DNA of 64,000 nt from Deltaproteobacteria bacterium (GTDB taxonomy: Bacteria; Myxococcota_A; UBA9042; PHBI01; JACKFB01): the NCBI GenBank assembly GCA_020632695.1, contig JACKFB010000007.1:62001-126000 (forward strand). Reading direction: 5' to 3'. The translations under genes were made by a program, and so were the position numbers. The notes under the pieces are model-generated. The model searched no databases, was not told the DNA's origin, and saw nothing but the letters and a program-made list of their open reading frames with translations. Positions 41,186 through 49,235 of this stretch are shown here, one piece after another. The first letter of the stretch is position 1. Every line of letters starts with the position of its first letter.

Positions 41186-41955
41186 GTGCGGGCGGCGACC
41201 CGCCGCTCCCCCCGCGGGGACGCCGGGCGATGGACGCAGTGAGCGCGCTGGGCGAGGCGATGGGCGTGCGCGACGAGGACGCCGCGCGCGCGCTGTGCAC
41301 CGAGCGCGGCTTCGCGGCCGCCGGCGACAGCGTCGGACGCCTCTACGCCCAGGGCGCACGCAAGGGCTTCCGGGTGCAGCCCCTGGCCGCGGTCGAGGGA
41401 AGGGAAGGTCGCGTCGTGGTCACCGCGCTGCTGGGATCGAAGGGCTCCTCGCGGGGCGCCGGGCAGGTGTGGCTGCTGGGTCACGATGACGGCGAGCGCT
41501 GCCGGCTCGAGGGCGTCGCGCGAAACAGCGCCCTGGTCGCGCTCTTCCTCGACGGTGAGCTGCCGGCGCTCTTCGACGGACGGGCGCTGCCCCCGGCGCC
41601 AGCGGCGGAGGCTTGGGGCGGCTCGCTGGCGAAGGCGCTCCGAGAGGCGCCGGGCTCGGTGGTGGGCCACGTCGACCCGACCTCACCCGCGGGAGCGCAG
41701 GCCGCCGAGGCAATCTCCGCCTTCACCCACGACACGGTGGGCCCCATCCGGGTGCTGGGAAGCGGCGCCGTCGCCGCCTTGGACCGCCAGACCGTGGGGC
41801 TCATCGCCGGCGCTTCGGACGGACAGGGCGAGCGCCAGCTCTGGCTGGTCATCGAGGGCACGCCGGCCGAGGGATCGGCACGCGTGGTGGGCGCCGGGGA
41901 GTCGCCCACCGCGGACCGTGTCCTCGGAGCAGGTGCCGACGGGCGCCTCCGATGA
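41182..41955 (+). CDS. Hypothetical accessory protein of the DUF4157 module
   Basis: The product is a soluble protein of about 257 aa. The GTG at 41182 overlaps the stop of the giant gene as GTGA (a GTG one codon earlier is also possible). The two halves look alike in layout: each has Trp-Leu (VWLLGH, LWLVIE) followed by a charged beta hairpin and a Val-rich strand, suggesting a duplicated small alpha/beta fold. The stretch RLEGVARNSALVALFLDG resembles the end of SnoaL/NTF2-like domains, but this is only an impression. No catalytic motif was found. Coupled translation points to a partner of the DUF4157 protein such as a loader, inhibitor or immunity factor. Confidence 0.65.
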   Translation: MSAGGDPPLPPRGRRAMDAVSALGEAMGVRDEDAARALCTERGFAAAGDSVGRLYAQGARKGFRVQPLAAVEGREGRVVVTALLGSKGSSRGAGQVWLLGHDDGERCRLEGVARNSALVALFLDGELPALFDGRALPPAPAAEAWGGSLAKALREAPGSVVGHVDPTSPAGAQAAEAISAFTHDTVGPIRVLGSGAVAALDRQTVGLIAGASDGQGERQLWLVIEGTPAEGSARVVGAGESPTADRVLGAGADGRLR

Positions 41956-42006
41956 CAGCCCGGCCCGGACGCGGTATCTCTGGGGGCGGACCACGAGGAG
42001 CCGACC

Positions 42007-42891
42007 ATGGCCGATGACGATCAGACCGAGACCCCGCCCGAGTCCGGCGAAGCTGCAGCCGCCCCCGTCGACGACCAGGAGCGCCCCACCGGCGAGGGAG
42101 CCTCTGCGGCAGGCGCCGGACCCTCCGCTGGCGGCGAGGGCTCGTCAGGCACCGGACCGTCCGCTGGCGGCGAGGGCTCGGGAGCCAAGGGCGCCCAGGT
42201 CGACTTCGCCGATCAGTTCCGGGTGGCCGCCCAGAAGCTGATGGCCGACAAGCTCGGCGTGTCACAGAAGGCCGACGGCACGCTGGACCTCGGGGCCGAG
42301 CAGTCCGAGAAGCTCAAGCAGACCGCCCAGCAGTTCCTGACCAACCTCATGCAGGGGCTGCAGCCCAGCGCGCAAGGCAGCGGAGCCGGCGTGACCCCCA
42401 TCGGCGCCAGCCCCAACCCGGCGGGCCGCTCGGGGGAAGCGGAGGGCCACCCGGCCAGCGTCATCGATCTGGACGAGGCCCGGCGCCGCCGGGAGCCCAC
42501 CGGCCCCTCGGAGCTGGAGCAGCGCATCAGCGCGTCGCTGAAGCAGGCCTTCGAGGGCTACATGGCGGAGCACGTCGTCCCGCCCGGCAGCAGCGGACGC
42601 GTCGACGTGAACGTGGACCCGGAGATCCTGAGGGAGCACGGGCCCCAACTCGCGCTGGCCCTCTTCGGCGCCTTCACCCGGGCGCTGGTCCCCGAGTCGG
42701 TTTCGGTGACCGTGCCGGCCAGGAAGGAGACCGCGCCGGCGCAGGACGCCGGAGCCGGCAGCACCCAGCCGACCGATGAGCCGCGGGGCGAGTCGAAGTC
42801 GTCCGAACCCGCGCCGGTGCAGGTGAAGCTGAACGTCGATCTGGCGGGGCTCTTCCGCGGCTTGCTCCAGCCGAAGAAGCCCCAGGGGTGA
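42007..42891 (+). CDS. Hypothetical low-complexity accessory protein of the DUF4157 module
   Basis: The product is a 294-aa protein. The first 65 residues are acidic and disordered with a near-exact tandem repeat (GPSAGGEGS twice, encoded by a 30-bp duplication around 42115-42180). A helical segment (66-120), a VIDLDEARRRRE motif (152-163) and a second amphipathic helical segment (170-190) follow. The C-terminal half has VDVNVDPEIL and a closing VKLNVDLAGLFRGLL. The VIDLD-x-x-R motif recurs in the giant DUF4157 protein (120-124 onward). No membrane helix or signal peptide. It lies 51 bp after the previous gene and is the last gene of the module. Function unknown; adaptor or chaperone is inference. 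Confidence 0.65.
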   Translation: MADDDQTETPPESGEAAAAPVDDQERPTGEGASAAGAGPSAGGEGSSGTGPSAGGEGSGAKGAQVDFADQFRVAAQKLMADKLGVSQKADGTLDLGAEQSEKLKQTAQQFLTNLMQGLQPSAQGSGAGVTPIGASPNPAGRSGEAEGHPASVIDLDEARRRREPTGPSELEQRISASLKQAFEGYMAEHVVPPGSSGRVDVNVDPEILREHGPQLALALFGAFTRALVPESVSVTVPARKETAPAQDAGAGSTQPTDEPRGESKSSEPAPVQVKLNVDLAGLFRGLLQPKKPQG

Positions 42892-42994
42892 GGCGCGCGC
42901 GCAGCCTGGCGGACACGGCGAGGACGACCGACGGTCCCGTCGGCACGAGGCGCTCGAGCCCGCACGGCACGCCGCACCCTCCGCGTGGTCGACG

Positions 42995-44188
42995 GTGAGC
43001 CTGTTCGCCACCGTCGCCATCACGCTCGTGCTGCTGATCCACTACTACCTGTGGGCTCGGCTGGTGCGCGACACCCACCTCGGCGGGACCGCGCGCTTCG
43101 CGGGGACCAGCGCGCTGGTGGTCCTCCTGCTGGCGCTGCTGGCCAGCGTGGTGCTGCGGCGCTCCGTGGAGCGCGAGGTGCTCGGGCCGCTGCCGCTGGT
43201 GGCGTGGACCTGGGCCGGCCTCATGTTCTATCTGCTGCTCCTCCTGGGGGTCGGCGACCTCATCCGCGCCGCCTCACGGCTGACCACCGGCCTGCGCCGC
43301 CGTCTGGGCCGCGATTCGGCGTCGCCCGGCCCACCCGACCCGGGCCGCCGACAGGCCCTGGCGCGCCTCGCCGCGGGTGGCGCGGTGCTCGGCTCCGCGG
43401 GGCTCGGCATCTACGGCGTGCGGCGCGCGCGCAGCGGCGACTTCGAGACGCCCGAGCACGTCATCGCCATCCCCCGACTGCCCCGCGCCCTGGATGGCTA
43501 CCGCATCGTCCAGCTCAGCGACGTCCACGTGGGACCGACCATCGGCCGCCGCTTCCTCGACGAGATGGTCGAGCGCACCAACGCGCTGCGCCCCGATCTG
43601 GTCGTCATCACCGGCGACCTGGTCGATGGCTCCGTCGCGATGCTGGGGCAGGACGTGGGCACCCTCAGCAAGCTGCGCGCCCGCCACGGGACCGCGTTCG
43701 TCACCGGAAACCACGAGTTCTTCTCGGGCGTGGACGAGTGGCTGACCTGCTTGCGACGCCTGGGCATCCAGGTCCTGGGCAACCAGCGCGTCTCCATCGG
43801 CGATCGGGGTCCGGGCGGCGCCTCCTTCGACCTGGCCGGCATCCACGACGCCTGGGGAGGCCGCCGCGGCGACGCCTACGCCCCCGATCTCACCCGGGCC
43901 CTGCGCGGCCGCGACCCCGAGCGCGCGCTGGTGCTGCTGGCCCATCAGCCCAAGCAGATCGACATGGCTGAAGGCCACGGCGTCGACCTGCAGCTCTCGG
44001 GCCACACCCACGGCGGACAGCTCTGGCCCTTCGGCGAGGCCACCGCGCTCGTGCAGCCCTGGATCCGCGGCCTCCACTCGCGCGGCGACACCCGCATCTA
44101 CGTCAGCAAGGGCACCGGCTACTGGGGGCCTCCCATGCGGGTCGGCGCTCCGCCGGAGATCGCGTCGCTCGTGCTCACCGCCGGCTGA
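42995..44188 (+). CDS. YkuE-like metallophosphoesterase with membrane anchor
   Basis: The product is a 397-aa protein. Four membrane helices lie in the first 100 residues, a twin-Arg-free linker follows, and a calcineurin-like phosphoesterase domain spans about 160-395. Its motifs are DVHVGP, GDLVDG, GNHEF and SGHTHGGQ, the full di-metal set. The GTG start at 42995 has only a weak site upstream. YkuE-type enzymes hydrolyse phosphomono- or diesters at the membrane, e.g. on lipids. It runs convergently towards the FNR gene with only 21 bp between. Confidence 0.88.
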   Translation: MSLFATVAITLVLLIHYYLWARLVRDTHLGGTARFAGTSALVVLLLALLASVVLRRSVEREVLGPLPLVAWTWAGLMFYLLLLLGVGDLIRAASRLTTGLRRRLGRDSASPGPPDPGRRQALARLAAGGAVLGSAGLGIYGVRRARSGDFETPEHVIAIPRLPRALDGYRIVQLSDVHVGPTIGRRFLDEMVERTNALRPDLVVITGDLVDGSVAMLGQDVGTLSKLRARHGTAFVTGNHEFFSGVDEWLTCLRRLGIQVLGNQRVSIGDRGPGGASFDLAGIHDAWGGRRGDAYAPDLTRALRGRDPERALVLLAHQPKQIDMAEGHGVDLQLSGHTHGGQLWPFGEATALVQPWIRGLHSRGDTRIYVSKGTGYWGPPMRVGAPPEIASLVLTAG

Positions 44189-44209
44189 GCTCGACCGCCC
44201 GCGCCGCTC

Positions 44210-44956
44210 TCACCAGTAGGCCTCGTAGGTGAACTGGCCCGGCGAGCGCGGGGAGTTCCGCGAGTAGCCAGCGGCCTCGAGCCGCAGGCGCATCTCGTCG
44301 ACCATCCGCGGGTTCCCGCAGAGCATGACCTGCGCGTCCTCGACCCGCATCGCGAGCCCGGCCCGGGCCTCCAGCTCGCCCGAGTCCCAGGCGGTGGTGA
44401 TCCGCCCGTGGAGCACCCCGGCGGCGCCGGGATCCCGGCTGACCACCGGGACCACGCTTAGCCGGCCCGGGTGGCGCGCGGCATGAGCGCTCAGCTCGTC
44501 GCGGTAGGCCAGGCCCTGGGCGCTGCGCACCCCGTGCGCGACCACGATGCGCTCGAAGCGCTGCCAGGGTTGCTCGGTCCGCAGCATCGAGAGATAGGGC
44601 GCGAGGCCCGTGCCGGTGGCCAGCAGCCACAGGTGGCGGGCGTCGGGCAGGCGCTCCAGCGTGAACACGCCCGCGGCCGGCCAGCGCAGCCAGACCGACG
44701 CGCCGACGGGCGCAGAGAACAAGCGCGGCGTCAGCTCGCCGCCGGCCACCAGCGAGACGAAGAGCTCGGGCGGCTGCTCCGGCGCCGAGGCCAGCGAGTA
44801 GGAGCGGCTCGTGCCGGCGCCGCCGGGCTCCAGCGCCACGTCGATGAACTGACCCGCGCGGAAGGGCCCGATGTCGGCGTCGAAGACGACGCTGATCAGG
44901 TCGGCGCTCCACGCCACCCGCCGCGCCACGGTCACTTCGTGCCACTCGCGCTTCAC
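44210..44956 (-). CDS. fpr: Ferredoxin(flavodoxin)-NADP+ reductase
   Basis: The product is a 248-aa single-FAD enzyme of the plant/bacterial FNR fold. FAD binding: RSYSLAS (about 51-57). NADP binding: TGTGLAPYLSML (about 113-124) and the CGNPRM loop. It ends in FTYEAYW, the aromatic C-terminus seen in bacterial class I Fpr. It moves electrons between NADPH and ferredoxin or flavodoxin. Substrate partner is not encoded nearby. Assignment of the exact donor is by family only. Confidence 0.88.
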   Translation of the reverse strand: MKREWHEVTVARRVAWSADLISVVFDADIGPFRAGQFIDVALEPGGAGTSRSYSLASAPEQPPELFVSLVAGGELTPRLFSAPVGASVWLRWPAAGVFTLERLPDARHLWLLATGTGLAPYLSMLRTEQPWQRFERIVVAHGVRSAQGLAYRDELSAHAARHPGRLSVVPVVSRDPGAAGVLHGRITTAWDSGELEARAGLAMRVEDAQVMLCGNPRMVDEMRLRLEAAGYSRNSPRSPGQFTYEAYW

Positions 44957-44998
44957 GGCACGATCAGAGCACGCCGCCGCCGGGGATCACAAGGCCCG

Positions 44999-46168
44999 TC
45001 AGAGGAAGGCGGCGTTGACGCGCACGCGCGGCGCGCGGAAGTCGACGTTGTTCCAGCGGGTGCCCGCCAGCGACAGCACCACCACGGAGAGCGGAACGAC
45101 CGCGGCGCCGAGCTGGCGGGCCAGCGCCTTGGTCTGCGGCCCGCGAGGCAGGGCCAGGCCCAGCCAGTCCCACGGGCTGTCGGCGTGCACTCCGGCCACC
45201 GCCTCGATGAGGCTCTGCATGCGCGCGTAGTCGTCGCCCCGCGCCTCCAGGGTCGACACCCACAGCACCTCGGCCGGCTCGCCGTCGTCGGGGAGCTGGG
45301 ACCCCAGGCCCAGGGCGCGGCGTCCCAGCGACCGGACCCGGGCGAGCCCGGTCGTGCGCTGGGGGACGAAGCGGCGGAAGCGCCCGGTGTCCACCACGGT
45401 GAGGCAGCCGGCCAGGGCCCCGGTGCCGTCGCGCAGCATGAAGGTGTGGTCGACGCGCTGACCGGGGATGCGTCCCAGCTCCCGCGCCAGACTCTCGATG
45501 CTCACCGGCTCGGCCAGACGGCGCGTGGCCTGACGCGCCGAGATGAAGGCGCCGAGCTCGGGCAGGTCCTGGTGGGCGGCCGGGCCGAAGAAGCGCAAGC
45601 TCGTCGCCGGCACGGCACCCAGGGGCACCAGGAGCAGATCCACCAGCGACGCGACCTGGGCCATGGGCTGCTCGAAGCGCTCGCGGGTGCGGCGGATGAA
45701 GGGCGCCAGCGCCGTGTGGTCGTGGTCCACCACCGTCGTCACGGCCAGCTCGGCGCCCTGACGCACGCGCACGTCCTCCAGGGCGGTGCGCAGCAGCGAC
45801 GGCAGCACGGCGCCGCCCCGCAGCTCGGGCCGCAGGCGCAGGTCGCCCAGGTGCGCCAGGGGAACCACCCCGGCGGCGGTGGCGCCCGGGCGGACGACGA
45901 TGGAGGCCGCTCCACCGATGACCCCGCCGTGGTCGACGACGTAGAAGTCGGGCGCCTGATCCGGCTCCATGGTGCGGTGCTGGCGCAGCGCGAACACGTC
46001 GGGGGCGCGCGTCTCGACGATGGGGCTCGAGCCCCCGAAGGGGACCTCTGCCAGGAGGGCAGCCAGGGCCGGCCCATCCTCCGGCGTCGCGCGGCGGACC
46101 ACCCACCCTTCACCCTCGTGCAGGGTCTCGGCGGCGCGGACCGGCCGTCGGTTCGAAAGCGGTGGCAC
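44999..46168 (-). CDS. GNAT-like N-acetyltransferase family protein
   Basis: The product is a 389-aa cytosolic protein. An N-terminal domain resembles GNAT: VVRRATPEDGPALAALL starts it and LRLRPELRGGAVLPSLLRTAL fits the acetyl-CoA motif A (R-x-x-x-G-G/A). The second half is a diverged copy-like domain (VLWVSTLEARGDDYARMQSLIEAV). The GTG at 46168 was chosen because CGGAG precedes it by six bases and further upstream codons have no coding look. A weak extended -10 (TGC-TATAGG, 46226-46218, minus strand) lies about 50 bases before the start. Substrate unknown. Confidence 0.7.
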   Translation of the reverse strand: MPPLSNRRPVRAAETLHEGEGWVVRRATPEDGPALAALLAEVPFGGSSPIVETRAPDVFALRQHRTMEPDQAPDFYVVDHGGVIGGAASIVVRPGATAAGVVPLAHLGDLRLRPELRGGAVLPSLLRTALEDVRVRQGAELAVTTVVDHDHTALAPFIRRTRERFEQPMAQVASLVDLLLVPLGAVPATSLRFFGPAAHQDLPELGAFISARQATRRLAEPVSIESLARELGRIPGQRVDHTFMLRDGTGALAGCLTVVDTGRFRRFVPQRTTGLARVRSLGRRALGLGSQLPDDGEPAEVLWVSTLEARGDDYARMQSLIEAVAGVHADSPWDWLGLALPRGPQTKALARQLGAAVVPLSVVVLSLAGTRWNNVDFRAPRVRVNAAFL

Positions 46169-46340
46169 GGCGGACTCCGAGCGCGCGCCGCGACCTGCGG
46201 CGCATCGACCAACGCAGCCTATAGCACGGGTCGCCGGATCGCGCCGATCGACGCCCCATGGTAGTAGCAACCGGGATGGCGGCCCCGACGGGAGCCGCCC
46301 TGGCGGCGAGGCCGGCAGCGGGCCGGCGGGAGGCGGACCG

Positions 46341-47801
46341 ATGGGAGGTCTGGATCGTTCGACCCGGGAGGCCCTGGCCAGCGAGGCGCTGGAGGCGGCG
46401 ATGCGGGCCGGCGCGCGCTTCGCCGAGGCGCGGTTGGTCCGGCGCACCCGCGAGTCCCTCGAGTTCAAGAACGGGCGGCTCGAGCTCTCGTCGCTCCAGA
46501 TGGACGCAGGCATCGGCGTGCGCGCGCTGGTGGGCGACGGCTGGGGCTACGGGGCGACCAACCTGCTCGATCGGGACTCCCTGCGGGACGCGGGCGCGCG
46601 AGCGGTGGCGATGGCGCGCGCCACGGCGGCGTCGGCCCAGCAGCCCGTGGAGGTACCGCCGGCCGCCTCGGGCGAGTACGCGACGCCGCTCGACGAGGAC
46701 CCCTTCGCCGTGTCCGTCGCCGAGAAGGCGGCGCTCTTCGCCGAGGCGCATGGGCGGCTGCTCGCCGAGCCCGGCGTCAAGGCGGCGCGGGGCACCTACA
46801 CCGGCCACCGGCAAGAGACCACCTTCCTCGCCAGCAACGGCTCGCGCCAGCACCAGTCGGTGACCTTGTGCGGTGGGGGCATCGCGGCCATCGCCCAGGC
46901 CAACGGCGACGTCCAGCAGCGCTCCGCGCCCAAGAGCTTCGAGGGCAACGTGCTCCAGGGCGGCTACGAGCGCCTGCGCGCCATGGACCTCGCCGGTCTG
47001 GCGCCAGAGGTGGCTCGGGAGGCCGTGGCCCTGACGGCGGCCGCGCCGACGCCCGGCGGCCCGACCACCATCATCCTCGACGGCGCGCAGCTCTCGCTGC
47101 AGATCCACGAGTCGGTCGGGCACCCCATCGAGCTGGACCGGGTGCTCGGCGAGGAGATCAGCCTCGCCGGCGCCAGCTTCCTGTTGCCCGAGAACCTCGA
47201 CCGCCTGACCTACGGCTCCGAGCTCGTGAGCCTCACCGCCGACGCCACCACGCCGCTGGGGCCGGGCACCTTCGGCTACGACGACGAGGGCACGCCGGCC
47301 ACCGCGACGCCCATCGTCGAGCGCGGGCGCTTCCGCGGCTACCTCAGCGGCCGCGACACGGCGGCGCGGCTCGGTCGCAGCTCGGCGTCGGCGCTGCGAG
47401 CCGAGTCCTGGTCGAAGCTGCCCATCGTGCGCATGGTCAACGTCAACCTCGAGCCGGGGCGCGGCAGCCTGGACGACCTGATCGGCGGCGTGGACAAGGG
47501 GCTCCTGCTCTCGGTCAACAAGAGCTGGTCCATCGACGACCTGCGCCTGAACTTCCAGTTCAGCTGCGAGATCGCCCATGAGATCCGCGCCGGGCGCCTG
47601 ACCGGGCGCATCTTCAAGAACCCGATCTACGCCGACGTGACGCCGCGCTTCTGGCAGTCGTGTTCGGGCATCGCGGGCCCGGAGGAGTGGCGGATGTGGG
47701 GCTGGACCTTCTGCGGCAAGGGGGATCCGGGCCAGATCATGTACGTCGGGCACGGCTGCGCGCCCGCGCGCTTCGAGGGCGTGCAAGTGGGGTCGTCATG
47801 A
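46341..47801 (+). CDS. tldD: TldD-family zinc metalloprotease
   Basis: The product is a 486-aa TldD/PmbA protein. The zinc motif HESVGH (HExxxH; His256, Glu257, His261) and the distal Cys of VGHGC are present. The N-terminal domain has the SLEFKNGRLEL-type strand. TldD forms a heterodimer with TldE and cleaves unfolded peptides, as in microcin B17 or CcdA processing. The ATG at 46341 follows a GGAGG-like stretch. It overlaps tldE by four bases (ATGA). No modified-peptide precursor was seen near it. Confidence 0.92.
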   Translation: MGGLDRSTREALASEALEAAMRAGARFAEARLVRRTRESLEFKNGRLELSSLQMDAGIGVRALVGDGWGYGATNLLDRDSLRDAGARAVAMARATAASAQQPVEVPPAASGEYATPLDEDPFAVSVAEKAALFAEAHGRLLAEPGVKAARGTYTGHRQETTFLASNGSRQHQSVTLCGGGIAAIAQANGDVQQRSAPKSFEGNVLQGGYERLRAMDLAGLAPEVAREAVALTAAAPTPGGPTTIILDGAQLSLQIHESVGHPIELDRVLGEEISLAGASFLLPENLDRLTYGSELVSLTADATTPLGPGTFGYDDEGTPATATPIVERGRFRGYLSGRDTAARLGRSSASALRAESWSKLPIVRMVNVNLEPGRGSLDDLIGGVDKGLLLSVNKSWSIDDLRLNFQFSCEIAHEIRAGRLTGRIFKNPIYADVTPRFWQSCSGIAGPEEWRMWGWTFCGKGDPGQIMYVGHGCAPARFEGVQVGSS

Positions 47802-49195
47802 GGGAGGTCTTCGAGGAGGGGCTCGTCGCCGAGCGGCTGGACCTCGCGATGAACGCGGCGCGCGCTGACGCCGACGGGGTGGAGGTGCTCTTCCGCGGGC
47901 ACGCGGCCAGCTTCATGCGGCTGGCCGAGGCGGCGGTCGTGCAGGCCGCCGACGTGGTCGAGGGGAAGGTGACGGTGCGCGCGGTCGTGGGCGGGCGCGA
48001 GGCGCGGGTGGTGACCACGGACCTGACCGACGCAGGGCTGCGAGCCTGCGCGCAGCTCGCTGTGGCGCGCGCGAAGGAGGCGCCGGCGGGGCTCGAGCCG
48101 GCGTGGCTGGCCGAGCCGGGCGGAGCGCCCACCCAGCTTCCGGGGGCGCTGGACCCGGAGACGGCGGCGCTGGACGCAGAGACCAAGGGCCGCTGGCTGG
48201 CCCCGGGGCTCGAGGCGCACGCGCGCGACGGTCTGGCGCTGGCCGGGCGCTTCCACACCGGGGAGCTGACCCTGGCGGTGCGGTCGACCACCGGCGTCGA
48301 CGCCTTCCACCGCGGCAGCTTCTCCGAGCTCTGCCTGAGCTCGCTGGAGCGGCCGGCCGGCCACCGGGCCAGCGCCTACCGGGCCCGAACGGACGCGCGC
48401 GTCGACGAGGCCACGGTGGCAGACCTGGCCGAGACCACCCGCGACGAGTGCCGCCGCGCCCGCGACCCGGTCAGCGTCGAGCTGGGCGCCTGGGACGTGG
48501 TCCTGGCGCCCCCGGCGGTGGCCGAGCTGCTCATGTGGCTGGGTGAGATCGCCTTCACCTCGCGTGCGGTCGATGACGGCCTCAGCTTCGTCGAGGGGCG
48601 CGTGGGCGAGCAGGTGACCGGCGAGGCCGTCAGCATCGTCGACGACGGCTCCATGCCCCACGGCGTGGGCGTGCCGCTGCCCTTCGACGCCGAGGGGCAG
48701 CCCAAGCGGCGCACGCGCCTGCTGGAGCACGGCGTGGCCCGGGGCATCGTGTACGACAGCGCCTCGGCCCGGCGTGCCGGCTGTGCGTCGACGGGCCACG
48801 CGGCGCTGGCCGACGAGTTCCCGACCAGCGGGTCGAAGCCCACCCACCTGCACCTGGAGCCCGGCACCGCTTCGCCGGAGGCTCTGATCGGGCGACTGGA
48901 CCGCGGCCTGCTGGTCACGCGGCTGCACTACGTCAACGGGATGATCGAGCCGAAGCGCGCCGTGATGACGGGGCTCTTGCGGGACGCGGCCTTCCTGGTC
49001 GAGGGCGGCCGCCCGGTGCGCGCGGTGCAGCCGATGCGCTTCACCGACTCCATCCTCGAGGCCTTCGCCCGCATCCCCGGCATCGACGGCCTCTCCCGGG
49101 ATCTGGAGGCGCACACCGGCTGGTTCGACCCGTGGAGCTGCCAGGTGGCGCCCTGGGTGCTGGTGCCCGGCCTGCGCTTCACCAGCGGCCGCTGA
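47798..49195 (+). CDS. tldE: TldE/PmbA-family protease subunit
   Basis: The product is a 465-aa partner of TldD of the same fold, without the HExxxH zinc motif in the corresponding place. This is the normal condition for the TldE subunit. Features include DGSMPHGVG, the FDAEGQP segment and GYPA-like tail strands (MIEPKRAVMTGLL). The ATG overlaps the tldD stop. It ends 40 bp before the convergent AI-2E permease gene. Confidence 0.9.
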   Translation: MREVFEEGLVAERLDLAMNAARADADGVEVLFRGHAASFMRLAEAAVVQAADVVEGKVTVRAVVGGREARVVTTDLTDAGLRACAQLAVARAKEAPAGLEPAWLAEPGGAPTQLPGALDPETAALDAETKGRWLAPGLEAHARDGLALAGRFHTGELTLAVRSTTGVDAFHRGSFSELCLSSLERPAGHRASAYRARTDARVDEATVADLAETTRDECRRARDPVSVELGAWDVVLAPPAVAELLMWLGEIAFTSRAVDDGLSFVEGRVGEQVTGEAVSIVDDGSMPHGVGVPLPFDAEGQPKRRTRLLEHGVARGIVYDSASARRAGCASTGHAALADEFPTSGSKPTHLHLEPGTASPEALIGRLDRGLLVTRLHYVNGMIEPKRAVMTGLLRDAAFLVEGGRPVRAVQPMRFTDSILEAFARIPGIDGLSRDLEAHTGWFDPWSCQVAPWVLVPGLRFTSGR

Positions 49196-49235
49196 CCGGC
49201 CCGCAGCGGCCCGAGCGCCCCGGTCCCTGCGCGCG

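Noticed and set aside
34229..41359. A continuous minus-strand reading frame of over 2300 codons opposite the DUF4157 gene
   Set aside because: It is a by-product of very high GC and third-position bias. The translated product is His/Gly/Arg/Val-rich without any domain, whereas the plus strand gives a coherent DUF4157 protein.
46341..49195. Modified-peptide (microcin-like) cluster around TldD/TldE
   Set aside because: No small precursor gene or cyclodehydratase-type gene is adjacent; TldD/E occur widely without such clusters.
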